Shown here in pieces: positions 38,812 through 47,740 of a stretch of DNA of 64,000 nucleotides. Position numbers and translations under genes: made by a program. The stretch is from Variovorax sp. Root318D1 (GTDB lineage Bacteria; Pseudomonadota; Gammaproteobacteria; Burkholderiales; Burkholderiaceae_C), in the NCBI RefSeq assembly GCF_001424835.1, contig NZ_LMCQ01000003.1, positions 180,076-244,075 of the forward strand, written 5' to 3'. Positions within the stretch are counted from its first letter, which is position 1. Every line of letters starts with the position of its first letter. A model generated the notes under the pieces. It was not told the DNA's origin and did no database searches. It worked only from the letters and a program-made list of their open reading frames with translations.

Positions 38812-39258
38812 ATGAAAACAGTCAACAAGTCCGTCCTCATCTGGTACAGCGCCGAAGAGATGTACGCGCTCGTCACCGATGTGGAGAAGTATCCGCAGTT
38901 CCTTCCGTGGTGCGACAAGTCGCGGGTCATCGAGGAGGACGAAGCCGGAATGACCGCCGAAGTGGGCCTGGCTTTCGCGGGCCTTCACCAGAGCTTCACC
39001 ACCCGCAACACGCACGTGCCGGGGCGCGAAGTGCATCTCAAGCTCGTCGACGGCCCGTTCTCAAACCTCGACGGCCTCTGGAAATTCGCCCCCGTGGGCG
39101 AGCCCGGAGAGCGCGCCTGCCGCGTCGAACTGCACATGAGCTATGGCTTCAGCAACTTCGCGCTGCAGGCCCTGGTGGGGCCGGTGTTCGACACCGTCGC
39201 CTCCAGCCTCGTCGAAGCTTTCGTCAAGCGCGCCGAGCAGGTCTACGGCGCGGCCTGA
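38812..39258 (+). CDS. ratA: RatA/COQ10-family START-domain protein
   Basis: 148-residue polyketide-cyclase/START-fold protein of the RatA/Coq10 group. The opening KSVLIWYSAEEMYALVTDVEKYPQFLPWC is characteristic. In E. coli RatA was described as a toxin blocking 70S association. Other work treats the family as ubiquinone-binding Coq10 homologues supporting respiration, which is more likely for a conserved housekeeping gene. The ATG at 38812 is chosen because the core starts immediately. It is followed at 8 bp by rnfH. Confidence 0.9.
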   Translation: MKTVNKSVLIWYSAEEMYALVTDVEKYPQFLPWCDKSRVIEEDEAGMTAEVGLAFAGLHQSFTTRNTHVPGREVHLKLVDGPFSNLDGLWKFAPVGEPGERACRVELHMSYGFSNFALQALVGPVFDTVASSLVEAFVKRAEQVYGAA

Positions 39259-39265
39259 TTAGTCA

Positions 39266-39601
39266 ATGATCGAAGTCACGCTGAGCTGCTCGCCCGCGCC
39301 GCGCGAGGTGTTCGAGCAGGTCCTGCGGCTCGCACCTGGTGCCACCCTGGACGATGCCGTGAAGGCCAGCGGCCTCGCGCAGCGCTTTCCGCAGCTGGAC
39401 TGGCGCCAGGCCATGACGCCGGGGATTTGGGGCAGGGAGGTGGGCTGGGACCAGCCGCTGCAAGACGGCGATCGCGTTGAACTGTGCCGGCCGTTGGCCG
39501 TCGATCCCAAGGTGGCGCGCCGCGAGCGCTTCCAGCGCCAAGGCGCACGCGGCACCGGTCTTTTTGCGAACCGCCGCAAGGGCGGCAAGGCCGGCTACTG
39601 A
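39266..39601 (+). CDS. RnfH family protein (RatB)
   Basis: 111-residue ubiquitin-like (beta-grasp) protein of the RnfH family, with the family phrases IEVTLSCSPAPREVFEQVL, GIWGREVGWDQPLQDGDRVELCRPL and the basic ending VARRERFQRQ. Its role is not established; it is consistently found beside ratA and was called the antitoxin RatB. The last 18 residues form a Gly/Arg/Lys-rich tail. Confidence 0.9.
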   Translation: MIEVTLSCSPAPREVFEQVLRLAPGATLDDAVKASGLAQRFPQLDWRQAMTPGIWGREVGWDQPLQDGDRVELCRPLAVDPKVARRERFQRQGARGTGLFANRRKGGKAGY

Positions 39602-39623
39602 ACCGGCCTGGGTGCTGCAGTTA

Positions 39624-40139
39624 CTACTTGCAGTCGCTTTCGATGACCGACTGAAGGCGCTTCTGCTCCGCGGCACGCGCGGCATCGTCCATGATTTCGC
39701 GCTCGCCCTTCGCGTTGACCCTGGCCACGCGGAGGCCGCTGTCGAACGTGGCCTTGCCCTGGCGGGCGCGGTCGCAGTTTTCGGCCTTGATCTTGGCGTT
39801 CTTTTCTGCCTCGGCCGCCTGCTTGGCTTTTTCTTCCGCCTGCGCCTTCTTGGTCTTTTCCTCGAGTTCCTTGTCGACGCCCGACGGCTTGGGCGCGGTC
39901 GCGACTTCGCGCGGCTTGGATGCCTCGGGCGCATCGGCCTCCGCGGGGGCTTGCGTCGAGCCGCCGCGCGGTGGGGGTGTACCCGAGCGGCGCAGGATGT
40001 TCTTTTCAGGCACGTCCGGCGGCGGCGCCTGGTCGCTGAAGACCTTCTTGCCGTTCTTGTCGATCCATTGCCATTGCGCGCTGGCCGAGAGCGGCAGCAG
40101 GCAAACACATCCAAGTACGAGCCAATGCGCGAATTTCAT
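39624..40139 (-). CDS. Exported DUF4124-domain protein
   Basis: 171-residue secreted protein. The signal peptide ([17 protein letters not shown]) is followed at once by the DUF4124 motif [20 protein letters not shown] Pro-rich segment (about 50-85) comes next, then a Lys/Glu/Ala coiled coil (about 90-125) and a final helix with the conserved [18 protein letters not shown]4124 proteins are common in beta- and gammaproteobacteria and their role is unknown. It is convergent with rnfH (22-bp gap) and divergent from guaB. Confidence 0.85.
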   Translation of the reverse strand: MKFAHWLVLGCVCLLPLSASAQWQWIDKNGKKVFSDQAPPPDVPEKNILRRSGTPPPRGGSTQAPAEADAPEASKPREVATAPKPSGVDKELEEKTKKAQAEEKAKQAAEAEKNAKIKAENCDRARQGKATFDSGLRVARVNAKGEREIMDDAARAAEQKRLQSVIESDCK

Positions 40140-40318
40140 GCGGCGAGTTTAGCGTTGCCTTACGTTTGGCAACATGGCCGGTGCGAGCTTTCGAGCAAGG
40201 TGAGTTGGAAATTGGCTACGTTCGGCCACCTGTCCGGGCAACTTGCAGCCGCCTGAAGCCCCCTCCGGGGCGGGTAAGTACCGAGCATCGCTACAATCCG
40301 TCTTTTGGAGCTTCACCC

Positions 40319-41788
40319 ATGCGCCTTCTCGGCAAAGCGCTCACCTTCGACGACGTGTTGTTGGTGCCAGCGTTCTCCCAGGTCCTGCCCAAGGACACCT
40401 CTCTCGCCACCCGTTTTTCCCGCAACATCGCGCTGAATCTGCCGCTGGTCTCCGCCGCGATGGACACGGTGACCGAGGCTCGCCTCGCCATCGCGATCGC
40501 GCAGGAAGGCGGCATCGGCATCGTGCACAAGAACTTCACCGCGGCCGAGCAGGCCGCGCAGGTGGCCAAGGTGAAGCGCTACGAATCGGGCGTGCTGCGC
40601 GATCCCGTGGTGATCACGCCGACGCACACCGTGCTGCAGGTCATGCAGCTGTCCGACGAACTCGGCATTTCGGGCTTCCCGGTGCTCGATGGCGGCAAGG
40701 TGGTTGGCATCGTCACGGGGCGCGACCTGCGCTTCGAGAACCGCTACGACGTGCCGGTGAGCGAGATCATGACGCCGCGCGAAAAGCTCATCACCGTGCC
40801 CGACGGCACCACGCTGGCCGAGGCCAAGGCGCTCTTGAACAAGCACAAGCTCGAACGCCTGTTGGTCATCAACAGCGCGTGGGAACTCAAGGGCCTGATC
40901 ACCGTCAAGGACATCACCAAGCAGACCAGCTTTCCCAATGCCGCGCGCGACCCCTCGGGCCGCCTGCGCGTGGGCGCCGCGGTCGGCGTGGGTGAGGGCA
41001 CCGAGGAACGCGTCGAGGCGCTGGTCAAGGCCGGCGTCGACGCCATCGTGGTCGACACTGCGCACGGCCACAGCGCCGGCGTGATCGAGCGCGTGCGCTG
41101 GGTCAAGAAAAACTACCCGCAGGTCGACGTGATCGGCGGCAACATTGCCACCGGCGATGCAGCGCGTGCGCTGGCCGACGCCGGCGCCGACGCGGTCAAG
41201 GTCGGCATCGGCCCCGGTTCGATCTGCACCACGCGCATCGTCGCTGGCGTGGGCGTGCCGCAGATCATGGCCGTGGACAACGTGGCTACCGCGCTGCAAG
41301 GCACCGGCATTCCGCTGATCGCCGACGGCGGCATCCGCTATTCGGGCGACATCGCCAAGGCCATTGCCGCAGGCGCAAGCACCGTGATGATGGGTGGCAT
41401 GTTCGCGGGCACCGAAGAGGCGCCGGGCGAGATCGTGCTGTTCCAGGGGCGCAGCTACAAGAGCTACCGCGGCATGGGCTCCATTGGCGCCATGCAGCAG
41501 GGCAGCGCCGACCGCTACTTCCAGGAATCCACCACCGGCAATCCCAACGCCGACAAGCTGGTACCTGAAGGCATCGAAGGACGCGTACCGTACAAGGGCT
41601 CGATGGTCTCCATCGTCTATCAAATGTCGGGCGGCTTGCGTGCCAGCATGGGCTACTGCGGCTGCGCGACCATCGAGGACATGAAGAACAAGGCCGAGTT
41701 CGTGGAGATCACCACGGCCGGTATTCGTGAAAGCCACGTGCACGACGTGCAGATCACCAAGGAAGCGCCCAATTACCGGGCTGAGTAA
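40319..41788 (+). CDS. guaB: IMP dehydrogenase GuaB
   Basis: 489-residue IMP dehydrogenase, the NAD-dependent step from IMP to XMP in GMP synthesis. The catalytic Cys is C303 in [13 protein letters not shown]. Two CBS domains lie in about 92-205 ([25 protein letters not shown]), and the flap and ending match the family. The ATG at 40319 has TGGAG upstream. A TACAAT hexamer at 40292-40297 is a possible -10. Unlike the usual tight guaBA operon, a toxin-antitoxin pair separates it from guaA. Confidence 0.97.
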   Translation: MRLLGKALTFDDVLLVPAFSQVLPKDTSLATRFSRNIALNLPLVSAAMDTVTEARLAIAIAQEGGIGIVHKNFTAAEQAAQVAKVKRYESGVLRDPVVITPTHTVLQVMQLSDELGISGFPVLDGGKVVGIVTGRDLRFENRYDVPVSEIMTPREKLITVPDGTTLAEAKALLNKHKLERLLVINSAWELKGLITVKDITKQTSFPNAARDPSGRLRVGAAVGVGEGTEERVEALVKAGVDAIVVDTAHGHSAGVIERVRWVKKNYPQVDVIGGNIATGDAARALADAGADAVKVGIGPGSICTTRIVAGVGVPQIMAVDNVATALQGTGIPLIADGGIRYSGDIAKAIAAGASTVMMGGMFAGTEEAPGEIVLFQGRSYKSYRGMGSIGAMQQGSADRYFQESTTGNPNADKLVPEGIEGRVPYKGSMVSIVYQMSGGLRASMGYCGCATIEDMKNKAEFVEITTAGIRESHVHDVQITKEAPNYRAE

Positions 41789-41794
41789 GCGGGT

Positions 41795-41864
41795 TCTGGC
41801 CAGATCTTGAAAGTCAGGCCAGAATAAGTTTAAAATTTGGCCAGACTAATATCTTCTGGCCCAA
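41795..41864 (+). promoter_or_regulatory. Toxin-antitoxin promoter with four GGCC-centred operator repeats
   Basis: Four 10-bp copies related to the perfect palindrome TCTGGCCAGA occur at 41795, 41814, 41836 and 41855, spaced 19, 22 and 19 bp. The first is perfect, the second has one mismatch and the others two. A promoter TTGAAA (41807-41812), 18 bp spacer, TAAAAT (41831-41836) is embedded among them. The last copy ends at the antitoxin ATG. This is the layout of an autorepressed Phd-type operon. No Shine-Dalgarno sequence is evident before the ATG. Confidence 0.75.
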
Positions 41865-42113
41865 ATGCAATCCATCGGCATCGCCGAAGCCAAGAACAAC
41901 TTCTCCGCCCTGATCGACTCGGTCGAAAAGGGCGAGGAGGTTCGCATCACCCGCCACGGCAAGGAAGTCGTGCGCATGCTGCCGGTGCGGCGCAAGCCAG
42001 TCATCACCGACGAGCAGATCGAGCGCGAGCTCGGCCAGATTGACGCGCTGCACGCCACCATCCAGCCCGGCCGCCCGGTGCGCGCATTGCTCGACGAAGG
42101 GCGTCAATCGTGA
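41865..42113 (+). CDS. Phd/YefM family antitoxin
   Basis: 82-residue antitoxin. The N-terminal DNA-binding half, IGIAEAKNNFSALIDSVEKGEEVRITRHGKEVV, is the Phd/YefM fold, which dimerises and binds operators. The C-terminal half (about 45-82), with TDEQIERELGQIDA, would wrap the toxin. Repeated GGCC palindromes upstream are the likely operators. Its stop overlaps the toxin's GTG start, giving coupled translation. It is inserted between guaB and guaA. Confidence 0.9.
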   Translation: MQSIGIAEAKNNFSALIDSVEKGEEVRITRHGKEVVRMLPVRRKPVITDEQIERELGQIDALHATIQPGRPVRALLDEGRQS

Positions 42114-42544
42114 CAGCCTTCGTCATGGACGCTTCCGTCACCGCCGCCTGGCTGCTGCCAGACCAGGCCAGCGAACACACCCGCAAGCTCTACGCCGCCA
42201 TCCGCCGCGACGAGGTGGAGCCGCAGGCGCCCAACGCCTGGCAGTGGGAGTGCGCCAACATCCTCGCCAACGGCGTGCGCAGCGGCCGCATTCCGACTTC
42301 GGCGGTTGAAGGGCTGTGGAGCGTGCTCGACGCCATCCGCCATCGCGTCGAACTGCACGAGCTCGCGCCGGCCCAGCACAAAGCCGTTCTGGCCGTGGCC
42401 ATCGACGTGGGTGTATCGCTCTACGACGCGGGCTATCTGTGGCTCGCCAAGTCGCTCAATCTTCCGCTCGCCACCTTCGACGAGCAACTCATCCAGGCCG
42501 CGCCGCAAGCGGGCGTGAAGCTGTTCGACATTTCAACGCTCTGA
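42110..42544 (+). CDS. VapC-type PIN-domain ribonuclease toxin
   Basis: 144-residue PIN-domain protein. The acidic metal-binding residues are visible: D7 in [10 protein letters not shown], Glu in WQWECANIL, Asp in [11 protein letters not shown] and Asp in LATFDEQLI. Such VapC toxins cleave tRNA or rRNA and are held inactive by the cognate antitoxin. The GTG start at 42110 overlaps the antitoxin stop (GTGA). It ends 13 bp before guaA, so toxin and guaA transcription are probably linked. Confidence 0.9.
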   Translation: MTAFVMDASVTAAWLLPDQASEHTRKLYAAIRRDEVEPQAPNAWQWECANILANGVRSGRIPTSAVEGLWSVLDAIRHRVELHELAPAQHKAVLAVAIDVGVSLYDAGYLWLAKSLNLPLATFDEQLIQAAPQAGVKLFDISTL

Positions 42545-42557
42545 CCGAGTCTTCTCC

Positions 42558-44174
42558 ATGCAACACGACAAGATCCTCATCCTCGATTTCGGCTCGCAAG
42601 TCACGCAGCTCATCGCACGCCGCGTGCGCGAAGCGCACGTGCTCAGCGAAGTGCATCCCTGCGACGTCACCGACGACTGGGTGCGCGAATACGCCGCCGA
42701 CGGTCACCTCAAGGGCGTGATCCTTTCGGGCAGCCACGCGAGCGTTTACGAAGAGACCACGGACAAGGCCCCGCAAGCCGTGTTCGACCTGGGCGTGCCC
42801 GTGCTCGGCATCTGCTACGGCATGCAGACCATGGCACACCAGCTCGGCGGCAAGGTCGAAGGCGGCCACAAGCGCGAGTTCGGCTTTGCGTCCGTGCGCG
42901 CCCACGGCCACACCGCGCTGCTGAAGGACATTGCCGACTTCACCACGCCCGAAGGCCACGGCATGCTCAACGTGTGGATGAGCCATGGAGACAAGGTCAC
43001 CGAACTGCCCCCGGGCTTCAAGCTCATGGCCTCCACCGACAGCTGCCCGATCGCCGGCATGGCCGACGAGGCGCGCCGCTACTACGCGCTGCAGTTCCAT
43101 CCCGAAGTGACGCACACGGTGCAGGGCAAAGCGATCATCGATCGCTTCGTGCTCGGCATTTGCGAGGCAAAGCCCGACTGGGTCATGCGCGACCACATCG
43201 CCGAAGCCGTCGAGAAGATCCGCGAGCAGGTCGGCGACGAGGAAGTCATCCTCGGCCTTTCGGGCGGTGTCGATTCGAGCGTGGCTGCCGCGCTCATCCA
43301 CCGCGCCATCGGCGACCAGCTCACCTGCGTGTTCGTCGACCACGGCCTCTTGCGCCTGAACGAAGGCGACATGGTCATGGAGATGTTCGAAGGCAAGCTG
43401 CACGCGAAGGTGATTCGCGTCGACGCCAGCGACCTTTTCCTCGGCAAGCTCGCGGGCGTGAGCGACCCCGAAGCCAAGCGCAAGATCATCGGCGGCGAGT
43501 TTGTCACCGTGTTCAAGCAGGAGGCCGCCAAGCTCAAGGCGGGCGATGGCGGCCACAAGGGCGCGACCTTCCTGGCGCAAGGCACCATCTACCCCGACGT
43601 CATCGAGTCCGGTGGCGCCAAGAGCAAGAAGGCCGTCACCATCAAGAGCCACCACAACGTGGGCGGCCTGCCCGAACAGCTCGGCCTCAAGCTGCTCGAG
43701 CCGCTGCGTGACCTGTTCAAGGACGAAGTGCGCGAACTCGGCGTGGCGCTCGGCCTGCCGCCCGAGATGGTGTACCGCCACCCGTTCCCCGGACCGGGCC
43801 TGGGCGTGCGCATTCTTGGCGAGGTGAAGAAGGAATACGCCGATCTGCTGCGCCGCGCGGACGCGATCTTCATCGAGGAGCTGCGCAACTTCAAGGATGA
43901 GTCGGGCAAGACCTGGTACGACCTCACGAGCCAGGCCTTTACCGTGTTCCTCCCCGTGAAGAGCGTGGGCGTGATGGGCGACGGTCGCACCTACGACTAC
44001 GTCGTCGCGCTGCGCGCCGTGCAGACCAGCGACTTCATGACCGCCGACTGGGCCGAGCTGCCGTATGCGCTGCTCAAGAAGGTGTCGGGCCGCATCATCA
44101 ACGAAGTGCGCGGCATCAACCGCGTGACCTACGACGTGTCGAGCAAGCCGCCGGCGACGATCGAGTGGGAATAA
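42558..44174 (+). CDS. guaA: GMP synthase (glutamine-hydrolysing) GuaA
   Basis: 538-residue GMP synthase converting XMP to GMP. The class I glutaminase domain (1-200) has the nucleophile C86 in GICYGMQ and the His-x-Glu of QFHPEVTHT. The ATP pyrophosphatase domain starts at [13 protein letters not shown] (about 231), and the C-terminal dimerisation domain ends with the usual PATIEWE. It lies just after the PIN toxin gene, with no strong terminator between. Confidence 0.97.
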   Translation: MQHDKILILDFGSQVTQLIARRVREAHVLSEVHPCDVTDDWVREYAADGHLKGVILSGSHASVYEETTDKAPQAVFDLGVPVLGICYGMQTMAHQLGGKVEGGHKREFGFASVRAHGHTALLKDIADFTTPEGHGMLNVWMSHGDKVTELPPGFKLMASTDSCPIAGMADEARRYYALQFHPEVTHTVQGKAIIDRFVLGICEAKPDWVMRDHIAEAVEKIREQVGDEEVILGLSGGVDSSVAAALIHRAIGDQLTCVFVDHGLLRLNEGDMVMEMFEGKLHAKVIRVDASDLFLGKLAGVSDPEAKRKIIGGEFVTVFKQEAAKLKAGDGGHKGATFLAQGTIYPDVIESGGAKSKKAVTIKSHHNVGGLPEQLGLKLLEPLRDLFKDEVRELGVALGLPPEMVYRHPFPGPGLGVRILGEVKKEYADLLRRADAIFIEELRNFKDESGKTWYDLTSQAFTVFLPVKSVGVMGDGRTYDYVVALRAVQTSDFMTADWAELPYALLKKVSGRIINEVRGINRVTYDVSSKPPATIEWE

Positions 44175-44212
44175 GCGCTAGAAGCGCAAGCAACCCCTAG
44201 CGCCGAGCGCGC

Positions 44213-44908
44213 TCAGGCCGTAATCACGATCGGGAAACGCGCCCGAAGCCCATCCGCCCCACGCTCGAAAGGCACGGTAACGGCGTCCCTCGCTGTTTGG
44301 GAAAGATTGCGCCAGAGAAAGTCGCGCGCATTGCCCGGATCGCCGGCCACATAGAGCTGCGTGGTCAGCAGCTCGCGCGTGCCCAGCTTCACCTTCACGT
44401 GGATGTGCGGCGTGCGGCCGCCGTAGGGCACCGGCCGGATCGTGCGGAAGCGGTAGCTGCCGTCCTCGCCGACCGTGGCGCGGCCGAAACCCTGGAAGGC
44501 CGCGTCGGCGCGGTCGCCGTCGCCCGGGTGGTGGTAGTGGCCGTTTTCGTCGCATTGCCAGATCTCGACCTGCGCGCCGCGCAGCGGCTTGCCGTCCAGG
44601 TCGGTCACGGTGCCGTCGACCCTGGCTGGCTGGCCGCGGCGGTAGTCCAGTGTTCCGTTGCGCAGCAGGTCGTTGTCGGAATCGGTCGGCAGGCGCACGG
44701 GATAGAACGGCCCTTCGGTCTGCGAAGGCGTGGCGATCCGGCCTGCCGCGGGCTGCGCACGGGCACCCAGCCAGAGCGCGGGGAAAGCGACCATCGCCGC
44801 GGCGACGGTGCGCCGCGCAAGGTCCGTTGCCGGGCGGGGCCGCTCGGGTCTCTCTGGATCCGCTCCGAATTCAACCCGGACAGATCCTGGTTCTGGCGTG
44901 GCGTGCAT
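44213..44908 (-). CDS. Exported intradiol ring-cleavage dioxygenase-like protein
   Basis: 231-residue non-haem iron dioxygenase fold. All four candidate Fe(III) ligands are present: Y125 (ENGHYHHP), Y162 (RPVPYGG), H168 and H170 (TPHIHVKV). GPFYP near residue 66 is the family's entry motif. Unlike cytoplasmic protocatechuate or catechol dioxygenases, residues 30-55 contain ARR followed by a hydrophobic run, a Tat-like export signal, so the enzyme is probably periplasmic and of unknown substrate. It lies 43 bp downstream of the ABC permease gene on the same strand. Confidence 0.85.
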   Translation of the reverse strand: MHATPEPGSVRVEFGADPERPERPRPATDLARRTVAAAMVAFPALWLGARAQPAAGRIATPSQTEGPFYPVRLPTDSDNDLLRNGTLDYRRGQPARVDGTVTDLDGKPLRGAQVEIWQCDENGHYHHPGDGDRADAAFQGFGRATVGEDGSYRFRTIRPVPYGGRTPHIHVKVKLGTRELLTTQLYVAGDPGNARDFLWRNLSQTARDAVTVPFERGADGLRARFPIVITA

Positions 44909-44951
44909 GGCTTGTCAGAGCATCGGCGCACGCGCGAGTTCCGTGCTTTGG

Positions 44952-46316
44952 TCAACCGGCCATCGGTCGCACCCGGCCGGCCGCGGCCACGCCCAGCCCC
45001 AGAATCGCCGCGCCCATCAGCAGCAATCCCAGCATTTGCCCGAGCGGCGTCTCCGCCGAATGCGACGGCGGGCTGAAGCGCGGCTGGGCGGCAAAGTCCT
45101 GCGCGTCGAAGCGCAGGTCGTTGAACAGGTAGGGGTAATAGAAGGCGCGCAGCCGGGTATGAAATCCAGCGATGCTGTCCTGATAGGCCAGCTGCGCCTG
45201 CAGGTCAGTATCGGCCTGGCGGTGCAGTGCGGCCTGCACGCCGACGCCCGGCAGCAGCCAGCCCAGCCGCGAGGTCCAGCGCTGGCGCGCGAGCAGGCCG
45301 TCGCGGTAAGCGGCCACCTGCGGTGCCGCGCTCTCGTCGCCAAGCTGCTGGAAGGCGTAGTACCACTTCCAGTGAAAGCCCGATGGCAGCGCAGCGGTGT
45401 GCTCCCACTCGGGGTGCGTGCGGAAGAACCTTTCCATCGTCTCCTCTGGCGGCAGGTCCCACGCGCCATGCACGGCTTGGCGCTGCGCCAGCATCAACTC
45501 CACGCCTTGGTGCACCGGCACGGCGCGCGCGAGCACGGCGTTGGCAATGGTCGGCAAGATGAGCGTCAGCACGGCCCAGCAGCCCATGAGTGCCATTGCG
45601 TTGGCCGCGGAGCTTCCGCTTCGCGTCACGACGATCAGCGCCAGCCCGCTCCAGAGCGCGAGGTAGGCCGCTGCGACCAACAGGACGGTGCCCACGGCCG
45701 CGGCAGAGGGGCCCCTCCCCATCGCTCCGGCCAGCACCGGCAGCACCAGGCAGCCGAAGACCAGCGCGGCGCGCAAGCCGGCGCGGCGCAGCCACAGGCT
45801 GCGGCCGGCGCCGGGCATGGCCAGCAGCGTGCCCAGGCGGCCTGAGCGGCGTTCGCCCGAAACCAGGTCGTACAAGAGCGCGATGAGGAACAACGGCGCC
45901 AGGTACACCAGCACGAAAGCGAAGTCGAAGCGACCGGCCAGCGCCAGTTCGGGGTTGAAGCTTTCGCCTTCGTGCAACTGGGCCTGCAGCGCCAAGGCGC
46001 GCACGCGCAGCACGTAAGGCGCGGCATCGCGCAGGCCGAGCGCAAGGAAGGCGGTGGCCGACGGTGCATCCCATGTTCCGTGGAAGGTGTAGTAGGCGGC
46101 CGAGCCGGCATCGCCGCCATGGATGTATTGGCGAGCCTGCGCATCCAGCTCCTGCTGCTGCAGCCCGTCCAGGCGCGCAATGGTCTGCTGCTGGCGCGCG
46201 ACTTCGCGCATGCCCGCAAGCACCGCAAGAGCCGACAGAACCAACAGCAACGTCAACGCAGCGAGCGCCAGTTTCGAGCGCACCAGCAGGCGCAGTTCGT
46301 GGGTGAGCCAGCTCAT
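44952..46316 (-). CDS. ABC-2 type permease (second of a pair, DUF3526-like)
   Basis: 454-residue membrane protein with one N-terminal helix (LALAALTLLLVLSALAVLAG), a large extracytoplasmic region (about 45-130) and five to six further helices. These carry the cytoplasmic phrase DLVSGERRSGRLGTLLAMPG, which resembles the ABC-2 coupling region. A second periplasmic segment (about 280-405) precedes the last helix. The architecture matches DUF3526/ABC-2 exporters. The ATG at 46316 overlaps the preceding permease stop (ATGA). It probably forms a heterodimer with that permease. Confidence 0.85.
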   Translation of the reverse strand: MSWLTHELRLLVRSKLALAALTLLLVLSALAVLAGMREVARQQQTIARLDGLQQQELDAQARQYIHGGDAGSAAYYTFHGTWDAPSATAFLALGLRDAAPYVLRVRALALQAQLHEGESFNPELALAGRFDFAFVLVYLAPLFLIALLYDLVSGERRSGRLGTLLAMPGAGRSLWLRRAGLRAALVFGCLVLPVLAGAMGRGPSAAAVGTVLLVAAAYLALWSGLALIVVTRSGSSAANAMALMGCWAVLTLILPTIANAVLARAVPVHQGVELMLAQRQAVHGAWDLPPEETMERFFRTHPEWEHTAALPSGFHWKWYYAFQQLGDESAAPQVAAYRDGLLARQRWTSRLGWLLPGVGVQAALHRQADTDLQAQLAYQDSIAGFHTRLRAFYYPYLFNDLRFDAQDFAAQPRFSPPSHSAETPLGQMLGLLLMGAAILGLGVAAAGRVRPMAG

Positions 46317-47740
46317 CGCGTAACCCTTCCTAGACGGCGGGTGGCCAACACCAGCAACCCGGCAAGCACCCCCAGCCAGAGCAGCAGCACACCCACAGCG
46401 GGCGCCGCGCGGCGCAGCGCCTCGATGGGCGGTGCGGCTTCGTAGCGAAAGTCCGCAAAGCCGTGCCAGTGTGAGTGGCTGATGCGGCTGTCGCGGCTGG
46501 AGCGGTCCCCCGCGAAGCTGAGCTTTTCGGCTTGCAGGCGGTTGAGCTCCTGCACCAGGCGATAGCGATGGAGCTCGGCCTGCTCGACGAAGCGGCGGTA
46601 GTTCTGCAGGTCGGTGCCCGCAGCGGCCATCGAGAGGCGGCGCAGCGCAATCACCGGGCTGATCAACGCAAAGACGTCGACACGCCGCAGTTGTGCGGCC
46701 TGGCGCTCGAAGCTCGCATTGGCGTAGCGCTCGAACAGGGCGCTGGTCAGCTTTTCGCCTTCCATGCCAAGCAGGCCTTTGTAGTTGACGGGAAGGTCTT
46801 CCACGCGTGAAACGCCGTATTGCTCGAGCACTTTCTTCTTGAAACCGGCGAAGTAGGGATCGTCGGGGTCGTGGCTGTCGCCCAACGCAGCCAGGTCGCG
46901 GGCCACTGCGATGTCGGTCTCGAAGCGCGTGGGCAATGCCATGGCCGATGCCGCCAGCTCGGGAGCCAGCCGCGGCACGAGCACCACGCTCACGGCCCAG
47001 AGCGCAAGCAATGCCACCAGGGCGTCGCGTCCGCGCCCGAACCACGCGGAAACGCTGACGATGCCCGCAACCCAGATCAGCAGCCACAGCCCGTAGCCTG
47101 CCGCCATCGCGACGGCCAGGCTGGCGGGAGCCGGTGTCGCGGCGCCGATCCACAGCAGCGCCAGCAATGCGGGGAGCAATGCCACGGCCGCCACGCCGCA
47201 CAAGGCCAGCAGCTTGCCCGCCACGATCTGCCGCGGCCGGACCCCTTGCGCCAGCAGCACCCGCAGCGTGCCCGATTCGCGCTCCCGCGCCAGTGCCGCA
47301 TGGCCGACGAAGATGAGCAGCAACGGCGCCAGCACCTGCAGCACGAATGCTGGGGTGAGCTGGCCGAATCGCAGCAGCAGCGAAGACTGCCGCACGTCGC
47401 CGAAATTGGCGCTGTTCTGCCGATGCCCTTCCAGGAAGAGCGTATGGCCCGTATAGGCGTCCACCCCGGGATCGAAAGCCGCAAGCGGGTTCAGCGGGCG
47501 GAAAACGAAGTGCCCGTAATGCACCATGCGGTGCGGGTGCCGGTCGGGCTGGGCCTCGAACTCGTGGTCCGCCTGCCCCTGGTGGCGCGCGCGTTCGGCA
47601 TCCACCGTGCGGCGCTGTTCCCAGGCGGTGAAGGTGGCCACGGCCGTCAGCAGCAGCAGCAACGCAAGGCCGAGCACTGCCACGCGGTCGCGCCGCAGCA
47701 GGCGCCATTCTTCGCGCGCGATATGCAGCGCGGCGCTCAT
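46313..47740 (-). CDS. DUF3526-family ABC-2 type permease
   Basis: 475-residue permease. The first helix at about 22-40 (VAVLGLALLLLLTAVATFTAW) is followed by a periplasmic stretch, then a helix pair around the ABC-2 motif ALARERESGTLRVLLAQGVRP. A large periplasmic domain (about 265-440) precedes the final helix. It is translationally coupled to the ATPase gene upstream (ATGA at 47737-47740) and to the second permease downstream, making a three-gene exporter unit beside a TonB receptor. The substrate is unknown. Confidence 0.85.
   Translation of the reverse strand: MSAALHIAREEWRLLRRDRVAVLGLALLLLLTAVATFTAWEQRRTVDAERARHQGQADHEFEAQPDRHPHRMVHYGHFVFRPLNPLAAFDPGVDAYTGHTLFLEGHRQNSANFGDVRQSSLLLRFGQLTPAFVLQVLAPLLLIFVGHAALARERESGTLRVLLAQGVRPRQIVAGKLLALCGVAAVALLPALLALLWIGAATPAPASLAVAMAAGYGLWLLIWVAGIVSVSAWFGRGRDALVALLALWAVSVVLVPRLAPELAASAMALPTRFETDIAVARDLAALGDSHDPDDPYFAGFKKKVLEQYGVSRVEDLPVNYKGLLGMEGEKLTSALFERYANASFERQAAQLRRVDVFALISPVIALRRLSMAAAGTDLQNYRRFVEQAELHRYRLVQELNRLQAEKLSFAGDRSSRDSRISHSHWHGFADFRYEAAPPIEALRRAAPAVGVLLLWLGVLAGLLVLATRRLGRVTR

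Noticed and set aside
38812..39601. ratA-rnfH annotated as a toxin-antitoxin system
   Set aside because: The pair is a conserved housekeeping neighbour of smpB and the Coq10-like role is better supported. I kept the family names but not a toxin claim.
44175..44212. Short inverted repeat (GCGCTA...TAGCGC) after guaA as a terminator
   Set aside because: The arms are 6 bp with a 17-nt loop and no T-run, which is too weak to call.
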